Positions 24,056 through 33,706 of a DNA stretch of 55,236 nt are shown here, one piece after another. A program made the translations under genes and the position numbers. The stretch comes from Streptomyces sp. NRRL S-340 (GTDB taxonomy: Bacteria > Actinomycetota > Actinomycetes > Streptomycetales > Streptomycetaceae): contig NZ_JOIY01000053.1 in the NCBI RefSeq assembly GCF_000720185.1, positions 1 to 55,236 on the forward strand, in the 5' to 3' direction. Each line of letters begins with the position of its first letter. Positions within the stretch are counted from its first letter, which is position 1. The notes below the pieces were generated by a model. It was not told where the DNA came from and did no database searches. It was given only the letters and a program-made list of their open reading frames with translations.

Positions 24056-24679
24056 CTATACCCAACCTCGCTCCCGTGCGAGCCGTACTGCCGCGTGCCG
24101 GTTCTCCGCGCCCAGCTTCGTCACGGCCGACGACAGGTAGTTGCGGACGGTTCCGGGGGAGAGCGCGGCCCGCTCGGCGATCTCCGTGACCGGTGCGCCG
24201 TCGGCGGCCAGCTCCAGCACCTCCGCCTCGCGCGCGGTCAGCGGGGAGTCCCCGGCGGAGATCGCGTCGGCGGCCAACTCCGGGTCGACGTAGCGGTTCC
24301 CGGCGTGGACGGTGCGGATGATCTCGGCGAGGCGCTGCGCGCTGACGGTCTTCGGGACGAAGCCGCGCACCCCCGCCGCGAGCGCCCGCTTCAGGTGTCC
24401 GGGCCGCCCGTGGCTGGTCACGATCAGCACCCGGCGGCCGGGCAGCTCCGCGCGCAGGGATGTGGCGACCTTCACACCGTCGGCGCCCGGCATCTGCAGG
24501 TCCAGGACGGCGACGTCGGGCTCGTGCGCCCGGGCCATCGCCAGCGCCTCGGGCCCGCTCGCCGCCTCCGCGACGACCCGCAGGTCGTCCTCCAGCGAGA
24601 GCAGCGCGGCCAGCGCGCCCCGGATGAGGTGCTCGTCGTCGGCCAGCAGCAGCCGGACGGGAGCCGGTGGCGTCGTCAT
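24056..24679 (-). CDS. NarL/FixJ-family response regulator
   Basis: A 207-residue two-component regulator. Receiver domain: acidic pair D14/D15 (LLLADDEHLIRG), phospho-acceptor D60 in VAVLDLQMPG, Thr/Ser in VLIVTSHG, Lys in FVPKT. The C-terminal LuxR-type helix-turn-helix has SPLTAREAEVLELAADG and LSPGTVRNYLSSAVTKLG. Its ATG overlaps the stop of the histidine kinase gene (ATGA, 24676-24679), so the pair is translationally coupled. The partner ABC transporter genes lie upstream on the same strand and are the likely regulated targets, as in DesKR- or LiaSR-like systems. Confidence 0.93.
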   Translation of the reverse strand: MTTPPAPVRLLLADDEHLIRGALAALLSLEDDLRVVAEAASGPEALAMARAHEPDVAVLDLQMPGADGVKVATSLRAELPGRRVLIVTSHGRPGHLKRALAAGVRGFVPKTVSAQRLAEIIRTVHAGNRYVDPELAADAISAGDSPLTAREAEVLELAADGAPVTEIAERAALSPGTVRNYLSSAVTKLGAENRHAAVRLARERGWV

Positions 24680-25965
24680 GGGGTGACCTCGCTCAGGGGA
24701 GTGATCTCGTGCACCGGGCCGCAGGGCCCCGGCACGGTGGCGGGCGGCAGCGGAACCTCGGCGGTCAGACGGAAGCGGCCGGGGCCCGCCGGGCCCGCCC
24801 GCAGCAGGCCGTCGAGGGCCGCGAGGCGTTCGCGCAGCCCGGCGAGTCCGGAGCCCGGCCGGCCGGCCGCCGGGGCGTCGGGCACCCCGTCGTTCTCGAC
24901 CGTCAGCTCGGCCCGGCTGCCCTCCACGCGCAGGGAGATCGCGCACTGCCGGGCGTCACCGTGGCGCAGCACGTTCGTGGCGGCCTCGCGGACCACCCAG
25001 CCCAGTGCGGACTGCACCGGGGCGGGAAGGCCGCCGGCCGGGCCGGTGACGGCGCAGTCGATGCCCGCCGCGGTCAGCACGCCCTGCGCACCGGCGAGTT
25101 CCGCGCCGAGGTCGGCCTCCCGGTACCCGCGCACCACCGCGCGGACCTCGCGCTGGGACTCCTGCGCCAGCCGCTGCACCTCGGTCATCTGCTCCACCGC
25201 CTCGGACCGCCCGCGCCGGCCCAACTGCACGGCCAGCTCGGCCTTCAGCGCGATCACCGCGAGATTGCGGCCCAGGACGTCGTGCAGGTCCCGCCCGAAC
25301 CGCAGCCGCTCCTCGGCCACGGCGAGCCGCGCCTCGGTCTCGCGGGACCGCTCGGCCTCCCACAGCACGGACAGGGTCCAGGCGCCGCAGCGCGCGGCCA
25401 GCAGGGAGAAGCCGGTGGCGAAGACGACCAGCAGACCCACCATCAGGACGTCGGGGGCGCTGCGGACGGCGAGCGCGTCCGCCGCCATGAGGACCAGCCC
25501 CGCCACGGCGGCGCGGCGCAGGAACACAGGGACGGGGACGAGCATCGCGTACACCAGGCCGAACGACACCAGACCCGCGCCGAGGGCGAGCCGGGCCGTC
25601 CACGGTGCGAGTCCCCCGAGGGCGGTCAGCACGAGGGGCAGGGCGAGGGCGGCCGCCAGCAGGCCGAGCGAGGGGGCCAGCGCGCGTCCGGGCAGCCGTT
25701 CGCGGCCCAGGTAGTGGCCGAAGGAGGGCCGGGGCAGCCGGTTGGCCGCCACGCACTGGAGCACGCCGGCGAGGAGCGCCAGCCCCGCCAGCACGAGCGG
25801 CAGCGGCCGGTGCCGCACTCCCGCGGCGACCGGCAGGACCAGCCAGGTGAGCATGAACACCCACTCCGCCGCGCACAGGGTGATCACACTGTGCAGCTCG
25901 ACGCGTTCCGCCTTGCTGCGCTCCCGCCACTGCCGCCGCTGCCACCGGCGGATGCCGTCGAACAC
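24676..25965 (-). CDS. Sensor histidine kinase (NarX/DesK class, HisKA_3)
   Basis: A 429-residue kinase. The N-terminal half has about six membrane helices (ITLCAAEWVFMLTWLVLPVA through LVLMAADALAVRS) with little extracytoplasmic sequence. The dimerisation helix carries the phospho-acceptor His in RFGRDLHDVLGRNLAVIALK, and the ATPase domain has the N-box REAATNVLRHGDARQC and G-box GSGLAGLRERL. The GTG start at 25965 follows AGGAGG at 7-nt spacing, which is decisive; the frame stays open far upstream, but that part is antisense or off-frame to the permease. A membrane-embedded sensor with little exterior suggests sensing of the membrane or of its own transporter. Confidence 0.92.
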   Translation of the reverse strand: MFDGIRRWQRRQWRERSKAERVELHSVITLCAAEWVFMLTWLVLPVAAGVRHRPLPLVLAGLALLAGVLQCVAANRLPRPSFGHYLGRERLPGRALAPSLGLLAAALALPLVLTALGGLAPWTARLALGAGLVSFGLVYAMLVPVPVFLRRAAVAGLVLMAADALAVRSAPDVLMVGLLVVFATGFSLLAARCGAWTLSVLWEAERSRETEARLAVAEERLRFGRDLHDVLGRNLAVIALKAELAVQLGRRGRSEAVEQMTEVQRLAQESQREVRAVVRGYREADLGAELAGAQGVLTAAGIDCAVTGPAGGLPAPVQSALGWVVREAATNVLRHGDARQCAISLRVEGSRAELTVENDGVPDAPAAGRPGSGLAGLRERLAALDGLLRAGPAGPGRFRLTAEVPLPPATVPGPCGPVHEITPLSEVTP

Positions 25966-26216
25966 CGTGCGCCTCCTGTCCGTCCGTTCCGTCACCGCAC
26001 GCGGAACCGCGCGCGTCACCGCACCCGGAGCCGCCCCCGTCCGCGCACACGATGCCGCACCCGTCCGTGCGCCCGGCGCCGGGCCGTACCCCGTGCCCGG
26101 CAGGTCGGCGCTGCCGGTGCCCCGCAGGGCGGCGGCCACCGTGCGCATGGCGGCGCCCACGCCCTTGCCCGGCATGGCGCCCACCCCCTCGCCCGGCGTC
26201 CCGCCCGCCTCCGTGC
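25966..26216. other. Spacer between the permease and kinase genes
   Basis: Rich in short degenerate repeats around GCACCCGT and CGCACACG. The kinase frame is open through it but has no ribosome site as good as the one at 25965. It may carry a promoter for the kinase-regulator pair. Confidence 0.4.
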
Positions 26217-27029
26217 TCAGCGCCGTGGTTCCCAGCGGAACCACCGCCGTACAGCAAACACCGCCAGTGCCGACCAGACCAGCGCGACGGCCAGGGCCCG
26301 CAGCACCTCGTATCCGCTCAGCTCGCCGGTCCAGCCGCCGCGCACCAGCGTGATCGCCGGTGTCAGCGGCAGCAGTTCGCACAGGCGCGCCAGCCGGTCG
26401 GGCAGGACCTCCAGCGGCACGGCCGTACCCGAGCCCACCGCCGACACCATGATCAGCGGGATCGAGGTGACCTGGGCGCTCTCCGTGGTCCGGGTGAGTC
26501 CGGCCGTGACCGCCGCCAGGGTCAGGCACAGCACCAGTCCCAGCAGCAGTCCGAGCACGGCGAGGTGCGGGGCGTGCGGGGCGGGGACGTGCAGCAGGAC
26601 CGTGCAGGCGGCCGTCAGGATCAGCGACTGCCCCAGGCCGGTGGCGAGGGCGGGCAGAGCCGCCCCGGCGAGGATCTCCGCGTCCCGCGGTTCACCGGTG
26701 CGCAGCCGCTTGAGAACGAGCTGCTCGCGCCGGGCGACGAACACACCGACGAGCGTGGAGTACACGGCGAACAGCAGCGAGAAGCCGATGGCGGCGGGCA
26801 GCATGACGAGCCCCACGGTGAGCCCGGCGTCCTCCAGGTCCATCTGCCCGGCCGCCGAGTGGAGGCTGAACGGCAGCACCAGCGGGACGAAGACGGCGGC
26901 GACGAGAGTGCTCCTGCTCCGTACGAACAGGGTCAGTTCCACGCGGGCGAGCGCGGTCATGCGGCTCAGCGCGGTGCTGGGGCCGCCCCGCGCGCGGGCC
27001 GTCCCGGGGGTGAGGGCGCTGCCGGTCAT
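26217..27029 (-). CDS. ABC-2 type transporter permease
   Basis: A 270-residue membrane protein with about six helices: after the cytoplasmic head come VELTLFVRSRSTLVAAVFVP, GLVMLPAAIGFSLLFAVYST and LAVLGLLLGLVLCLTLAAVT, then SIPLIMVSAVGSGTAVPLEV, and it ends RRWFRWEPRR. The motif EQLVLKRLRTGEPR in the coupling region is typical of drug/lipid exporters of the ABC-2 class. Its ATG overlaps the stop of the ATPase gene (ATGA at 27026-27029), so the two form one exporter. The substrate is unknown. Confidence 0.92.
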   Translation of the reverse strand: MTGSALTPGTARARGGPSTALSRMTALARVELTLFVRSRSTLVAAVFVPLVLPFSLHSAAGQMDLEDAGLTVGLVMLPAAIGFSLLFAVYSTLVGVFVARREQLVLKRLRTGEPRDAEILAGAALPALATGLGQSLILTAACTVLLHVPAPHAPHLAVLGLLLGLVLCLTLAAVTAGLTRTTESAQVTSIPLIMVSAVGSGTAVPLEVLPDRLARLCELLPLTPAITLVRGGWTGELSGYEVLRALAVALVWSALAVFAVRRWFRWEPRR

Positions 27030-28012
27030 ACGACGTGCTCCGTTTCCTCGGGCGCGGAGGAACCGCGCGTGGCGGCCTCCCGTGCGGAGGCCTCCCGCGC
27101 GATCCCGAGGAACGCCTCCTCCAGTGAGGCCGACCGCGCGTCCAGGCGGCGCAGTCCGATACCGGCCCGCCGGGCCCACAGCAGCAGTTCCGTGGCGGTC
27201 CGCTGCAACTCCCGCGTGCGCAGCCGTACGAGACGGCCGTCCGTCTCGTGGCCGCACACGCCCAGGGAGTCGAGCGGCGGAAGGTCCCCCAGGAAGTAAC
27301 CGCGGGGCAGTTCGAAGGAGATCCGGGAGGGCTGAGCGGCCGTCACCTCGGCGGGGCTTCCCGCGGCGGCGATGCGGCCCTCGTGCAGGATCGCCAGCCG
27401 GTCGGCGAGGCCTTCGGCCTCCTCCAGGTAGTGCGTGGTGAGCAGCACGGTCGTGCCCGCGTCCCGCAGGGTCCGCACCAGGTCCCAGGTGTCCCGGCGG
27501 CCCTCGGCGTCCAGCCCGGTGGTCGGCTCGTCCAGGAACAGCACCTCGGGGTCACCGAGCAGTGCCAGTGCCAGGTCGAGCCGGCGCCGCTCCCCGCCGG
27601 ACAACTGCTTGACCCGTACCGCCCCTCGCCGTTCCAGACCGACCAGGGCAAGTGCCTCCCGCGGATCGCGGGCGCCGCTCACACAGCCCGCCCACATCCG
27701 CATGGTCTCCGCGACGGTCAGTTCGGAGGGGAAGCCGCCTTCCTGGAGCATCACGCCGGTACGGGGACGTACGGCGGCGCGGTCGGTGAAGGGATCGTGG
27801 CCCAGCACCCGGACACGCCCCGCGGCCGGGGCGGCCAGTCCCTCCAGCAGTTCGACCGTGGAGGTCTTTCCGGCGCCGTTGGTGCCGAGCAGCGCGAAGA
27901 CCTCGCCGCGTTTCACGTGAAACGTGATGCCGCGTACGGCTTCGAACCCGCCCCCGTACACGCGTCGCAGGCCGGTGACCTCTATCACGCGCTCGTGTTC
28001 GTCCCTGTCCAT
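27026..28012 (-). CDS. ABC transporter ATP-binding protein
   Basis: A 328-residue ATPase of the drug/antibiotic-exporter class. Walker A is GTNGAGKT at residues 43-50, the signature is LSGGERRRLDLALALLG, Walker B is VLFLDEPTTGLDAEG, and the H-loop is LLTTHYLEEAEG. The C-terminal extension (residues 230-328) is usual for this class. Residues 30-35 (TFHVKR) are encoded by a perfect parS sequence at 27910-27923, so this codon choice may serve chromosome segregation. The gene leads an operon of ATPase-permease-kinase-regulator. Confidence 0.94.
   Translation of the reverse strand: MDRDEHERVIEVTGLRRVYGGGFEAVRGITFHVKRGEVFALLGTNGAGKTSTVELLEGLAAPAAGRVRVLGHDPFTDRAAVRPRTGVMLQEGGFPSELTVAETMRMWAGCVSGARDPREALALVGLERRGAVRVKQLSGGERRRLDLALALLGDPEVLFLDEPTTGLDAEGRRDTWDLVRTLRDAGTTVLLTTHYLEEAEGLADRLAILHEGRIAAAGSPAEVTAAQPSRISFELPRGYFLGDLPPLDSLGVCGHETDGRLVRLRTRELQRTATELLLWARRAGIGLRRLDARSASLEEAFLGIAREASAREAATRGSSAPEETEHVV
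27910..27923. other. parS: parS centromere site (ParB binding), inside the ABC ATPase gene
   Basis: GTTTCACGTGAAAC, the perfect 14-bp palindrome known for Streptomyces parS. ParB loads here and spreads to build the nucleoprotein complex used in segregation during sporulation. It sits within codons 30-35 of the ABC ATPase. Confidence 0.85.
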
Positions 28013-28115
28013 GACATCAGCGTCGCGGCAGGCGGGGACCCCGGGCAGTGCGCGGTGTCATCGAGCGGAATGACAAATGTCAGCCGACGCCCGGAGAGGC
28101 AGGAGGGCGGACACG

Positions 28116-28148
28116 AAAAGACCCCGGTCCGAGGGACCGGGGTCTTTT
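28116..28148. terminator. Hairpin terminator
   Basis: A 15-bp stem, AAAAGACCCCGGTCC (28116-28130) with GGACCGGGGTCTTTT (28134-28148), loop GAG, flanked by A/T runs on both sides. It serves the second tRNA-Gly(GCC) on the minus strand. Confidence 0.9.
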
Positions 28149-28153
28149 TCCCG

Positions 28154-28226
28154 AGCGGACGACGAGGCTCGAACTCGCGACCTCAACCTTGGCAAGGTTG
28201 CGCTCTACCAACTGAGCTACGTCCGC
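28154..28226 (-). tRNA. tRNA-Gly (anticodon GCC), second copy
   Basis: Identical over its full 73 nt to the tRNA at 23960-24032: same acceptor, discriminator T and GCC anticodon. The two copies bracket the two-component/ABC block in the same orientation. Confidence 0.96.
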
Positions 28227-28306
28227 ATTGCCTCCGACCGGCTTTCACCGATCGGTGCGAGCACCAGCCTACCTGATCCACTTGCGTGGTCGGACCAGCG
28301 GTGCAG

Positions 28307-28378
28307 AGCGGGTGACAGGAATTGCACACTGCGCCTTCCCCCTGGAAGGGGGATGTTCTGCTACTGAACTACACCCGC
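28307..28378 (-). tRNA. tRNA-Gly (anticodon UCC) with an atypical elbow and T-arm
   Basis: A 72-nt tRNA-like gene: acceptor GCGGGTG/CACCCGC (perfect), discriminator T, D-stem GTTC/GAAC, anticodon stem TCCCC/GGGGA with loop CTTCCAG giving UCC. The D-loop is AGTAGCA, so the usual G18-G19 is A-G. The T-loop begins TGC instead of TTC, so position 55 is G. The T-stem strands CAGTG and CCTGT pair at only one Watson-Crick and one G-T position. The acceptor and anticodon arms are intact, so it is probably expressed, but the altered elbow is unusual (see findings). Confidence 0.85.
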
Positions 28379-28622
28379 ATGTACTCCGTGGGTCTCGGCC
28401 TTCCGGCCTCGCCCCTCGGCGTGCTCCAGACATTAGCTGATCAGCAGGGGGGTAGCGCAAGTCGGCTGCTCCCAGGGCCCGCTGACGGACTCTGGGCCGC
28501 CCCCCGAGGGGGCGCTTTGGCCCGCCCCGCACCCCCGCCGCCTGCCCGGACGGGCGTGCCCTCGGCGGACGCGCCGGAGGCGCCACGGCCGAGGGCGGAC
28601 GAGCTTGCGGGGCGGTCACGCC
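28379..28622. other. Intergenic region between tRNA-Gly(UCC) and lsrL
   Basis: No gene is seen. It holds the promoter of the tRNA operon reading left and the 3' end of lsrL. Confidence 0.4.
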
Positions 28623-28940
28623 TCACTGGGCGGCGCTGAACGCCTCGTAGACCTTCTTGGGGATGCGGCCGCGCGCCGGCACGTCCATCTTGTTGGCCTG
28701 GGCCCAGGCCCGGACGGCCGCCGGGTCGGGGGCGACCTCCGTCTGCCGGTACGCCTTGCCCGACCTGGACCGCTTGCGGCCCGCCTCGACGTAGGGCGCG
28801 AGCGCCTTACGCAGTTTCTTGGCATTGGTTTGGTTCAGGTCGATCTCGTAGAACCTGCCGTCGAGTCCGAAGGCGATCGTCTCCGCCGCTTCCGAGCCGT
28901 CGATGTCGTCAAAGAGAGTGACCACGACACGCTGCGCCAC
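28623..28940 (-). CDS. lsrL: Lsr2-family nucleoid-associated protein (LsrL-type)
   Basis: A 105-residue xenogeneic-silencer-type protein. The N-terminal dimerisation domain reads AQRVVVTLFDDIDGSEAAE and FGLDGRFYEIDLNQTNAKKL. The C-terminal DNA-binding domain has AVRAWAQANKMDVPARGRIP with the RGR motif that inserts in the minor groove of AT-rich DNA. Streptomyces has two such genes, lsr2 and lsrL; the position just before purS is the one I remember for lsrL. The start is the GTG at 28940 (VAQRVVV) after AAGGGA; the in-frame region further upstream is not conserved-looking. It diverges from purSQL. Confidence 0.88.
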   Translation of the reverse strand: MAQRVVVTLFDDIDGSEAAETIAFGLDGRFYEIDLNQTNAKKLRKALAPYVEAGRKRSRSGKAYRQTEVAPDPAAVRAWAQANKMDVPARGRIPKKVYEAFSAAQ

Positions 28941-29305
28941 GAATATCGGTCCCTTCGTGCGGCACCCGCGCCCGTGCACTCCGCCATGACGTGGGGAGAT
29001 GTTCGTCAGGTGCCGACTGTCCGCCGGTTATCGGGAAAAGTATCGGCTGTTGCCAATTCATTTGTACAGTGCCGGGCATTGCGAAGTGAAGCCCCGACTA
29101 AATCTCTCTGCGTGTCCCGGCGTGGCACCCCTGCAATACCGGGTGCGAGACGGAACGCCGAACTTTTCCAGAACTTTTCACGAAGCCCCCCGATCGGGGC
29201 GGGATCGTGACGGGCGTCACGTAGATTCCTACCAGTCTACTCGCGTAGAAATTTTGTGCGGGTAGTCTGAAGGAACCTGCTCAGCACCACACACCGGGAG
29301 TGCCA
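28941..29305. promoter_or_regulatory. Divergent lsrL/purSQL promoter region
   Basis: This region is relatively AT-rich. It contains two tandem copies of GAACTTTTC (29160-29168 and 29171-29179, 11-bp period), a GTAGA/TCTAC dyad (29221-29225 and 29236-29240), and a -10-like TAGTCT at 29263-29268, about 38 nt before the purS start. AT-rich DNA beside an Lsr2-type gene would suit autoregulation; that is inference. Confidence 0.5.
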
Positions 29306-29578
29306 GTGGCACGCGTCGTAGTCGACGTCATGCTCAAGCCGGAGATCCTCGACCCCCAGGGCCAGGCGGTGCAGCGCGCACTGCCGCGGCTGGGTTTCGA
29401 AGGCATCTCCGACGTCCGTCAGGGAAAGCGATTCGAACTGGAAGTGGACGGGCCCGTCGACGAGGCCGCGCTCGCCCGCATTCACGATCTTGCCGAATCC
29501 TTCCTCGCCAACACCGTGATCGAGGACTTCACCGTGAAGGTCGAGTCCGGCGACGTGGTCGCGGGGGCCGCGAAGTGA
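29306..29578 (+). CDS. purS: Phosphoribosylformylglycinamidine synthase subunit PurS
   Basis: A 90-residue protein, the small adaptor of the three-part FGAM synthetase, which holds PurQ and PurL together. The sequence [20 protein letters not shown] followed by [17 protein letters not shown] is diagnostic. The GTG at 29306 is chosen over the in-frame GTG at 29300 because GGGAG (29296-29300) lies 5 nt upstream of it. Its stop overlaps the purQ start (GTGA, 29575-29578). It is the first gene of the purS-purQ-purL operon. Confidence 0.95.
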   Translation: MARVVVDVMLKPEILDPQGQAVQRALPRLGFEGISDVRQGKRFELEVDGPVDEAALARIHDLAESFLANTVIEDFTVKVESGDVVAGAAK

Positions 29579-30251
29579 CCGCTCGTATCGGCGTCGTCAC
29601 TTTCCCGGGCAGCCTCGACGACCGGGACACCCAGCGCGCGGTCCGCCTCGCGGGCGCCGAACCCGTCGCCCTGTGGCACAAGGACAAGGACCTCAAGCAG
29701 GTCGACGCGGTCGTCCTGCCCGGCGGCTTCTCCTACGGCGACTATCTGCGGGCCGGCGCCATCTCCCGCTTCTCGCCGGTGATGGACAGCGTCATCGAGC
29801 AGGCGAAGGCCGGCCTGCCGGTCCTCGGCATCTGCAACGGCTTCCAGGTCCTCACCGAGGCCCACCTCCTGCCCGGCGCGATGCTCGGCAACGACCACCT
29901 CCACTTCATCTGCCGCGACCAGAAGCTGCGGGTGGAGAACGCGGAGACCGCCTGGACCGCCGACTACACGGCCGGACAGGAGATCCACATCCCGCTGAAG
30001 AACATGGACGGCCGGTACGTCGCCGACGAGTACACGCTCGACAAGCTGGAGGCGGAGGGCCGCGTCGCCTTCCGCTACCTGGACGTCAACCCCAACGGGT
30101 CGCTGCGCGACATCGCCGGCATCACCAACGAGGCCGGCAACGTGGTGGGCCTCATGCCGCACCCCGAGCACGCCACCGAGCCGCTGATCGGCACCGGCCG
30201 CACCGACGGCCTCCCGTTCTTCACCTCGATCCTCAAGAAGCTGGTCACCGC

Positions 30252-30255
<4 letters not shown>
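29575..30255 (+). CDS. purQ: Phosphoribosylformylglycinamidine synthase subunit PurQ (glutaminase)
   Basis: A 226-residue class I glutamine amidotransferase that supplies ammonia to PurL. Nucleophile Cys is in [12 protein letters not shown] (about residue 86), and the His-Glu pair is in [10 protein letters not shown] near 195. The start [19 protein letters not shown] is typical. It begins with GTG overlapping purS and ends overlapping purL (ATGA at 30252-30255), so all three are translationally coupled. Confidence 0.97.
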
Positions 30256-32510
<2,255 letters not shown>

Positions 32511-32547
32511 TTTTTTGGAAAAGTCCCCGCCGCAGACCGGACGAGCA

Positions 32548-32579
32548 GCCCGGCCGCTCCGCCGAGGAGACGGCCGGGC
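32548..32579 (+). terminator. Hairpin after purL
   Basis: GCCCGGCCG (32548-32556) pairs with CGGCCGGGC (32571-32579), with an inner TCC/GGA stem. Confidence 0.6.
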
Positions 32580-32654
32580 CGCTCACCCGCCCGCAGGCCT
32601 CCGGGCCCGGAAACACCCGGCACCCGCCCCGCGCCACGGCATAGGCTCACCCCC

Positions 32655-33452
32655 ATGCCCCCGGCCAGGAAACGACCCAGGACCTACGACCCCGCCAGGA
32701 CCCGTGCGGCGGTCCTCGCCCAGCTCGGCGCCGTACGGGAGGCCGTGCGCACCCTGACGCCCGGCCAACTGGCGCTGCCCACGCGGCTAGGGGACTGGAC
32801 GGTACGGGAGCTGGTCGCGCACATCGGCATGGCCGTCACGGCCGTCGGCCGCTCCCTCGACCTGCCCGAGCCCGCGCGGCAGGACGCCGTCCTGCTCGAC
32901 TGGCCGCGGGCGAGCGCGCCCTACGCCGCGGCCATCGACGAGTTCACCCGCCGGCTCGCCGCCGGGACCCCGGACCTCACCGCCTACCTCGGGGACATCG
33001 GGCGCACCCTCGAGCGGCAGCTCGACGAACACCCCGGCACGCGGCTCCTGGCCACCAACGCGGGCGCGCTGCCGCTCGCCGACTACCTCGTCACCCGGAC
33101 CGTCGAACTCGTCGTCCACACCGACGACCTGAACGCCGCCGTGCCGGGTCTGGAGGTCCCCCACGACCGGCAGGCGCTCGCCGCCGCCACCCGCCTGCTC
33201 GCCGACGCGCTCGCCGCCAGGGCACCGGGCGGCTCGACCGAGGTGCGCGTGCCGCCCTACGCCGTCGTCCAGTGCGTCGAGGGCCCCCGCCACACCCGCG
33301 GCACGCCGCCCAACGTGGTGGAGACCGACCCGCTGACCTGGGTCCGGCTGGCCACCGGACGCCTCTCGTGGCACGACGCCCTGGAGACCGCACGGCTCAG
33401 CGCGAGCGGGGAACGGGCGGACCTCGGCGCGCTGCTGCCCCTGATGGCCTGA
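32655..33452 (+). CDS. Maleylpyruvate isomerase-type mycothiol-dependent protein (DinB-like fold)
   Basis: A 265-residue protein of the actinobacterial TIGR03083-like family. The N-terminal helical bundle has TRLGDWTVRELVAHIGMAVT, where the His is a candidate metal ligand, and a mid-segment LADYLVTRTVELVVHTDDLN with a second conserved His. The C-terminal part (YAVVQCVEGPRHTRGTPPNV) resembles a sterol-carrier-like domain, so the protein may equally be annotated as sterol-carrier family. No reaction is known. A TAGGCT box (32642-32647) ends 7 nt before the ATG with no ribosome site, so it is probably leaderless. Confidence 0.85.
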   Translation: MPPARKRPRTYDPARTRAAVLAQLGAVREAVRTLTPGQLALPTRLGDWTVRELVAHIGMAVTAVGRSLDLPEPARQDAVLLDWPRASAPYAAAIDEFTRRLAAGTPDLTAYLGDIGRTLERQLDEHPGTRLLATNAGALPLADYLVTRTVELVVHTDDLNAAVPGLEVPHDRQALAAATRLLADALAARAPGGSTEVRVPPYAVVQCVEGPRHTRGTPPNVVETDPLTWVRLATGRLSWHDALETARLSASGERADLGALLPLMA

Positions 33453-33706
33453 CCCGCCCACCGGCGTGTCGCACCGCCCCGGACCGCCTCGCGGTGTGCG
33501 ACAACTCACTCGTCCTTGGGGTGCGCGGGGACCCGGCGCGGGACACGGCGGGCGCCGGGACCGGCCCCGCGCCCTGACGTCGCCCCTCTGACCTGCGGAA
33601 ATACAGAGCGTCGGGGAGTGGTCGCGCGGGAGTGACACGGCCGCGCGGGGTTTTTTTGACATTCCCCAATTCGGACCAGTGGTCGACCTCGCCTACACTC
33701 GATTGC
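33453..33706. promoter_or_regulatory. purF upstream region
   Basis: No gene is seen. It has a T7 run with TTGACA (33656-33661), a good -35 look-alike but too far from the best -10, TACACT (33694-33699), which ends 7 nt before the GTG start. Either the -35 belongs to another start site or the promoter is extended. Confidence 0.45.

Noticed and set aside
25966..26216. N-terminal extension of the histidine kinase into this spacer
   Set aside because: The frame is open, but the GTG at 25965 has an excellent ribosome site and the extension is repetitive Gly/Ala/Thr without helices.
24056..28012. Antibiotic self-resistance cluster
   Set aside because: A two-component system plus an ABC-2 exporter is suggestive, but no biosynthetic gene is near and such blocks are common in Streptomyces.
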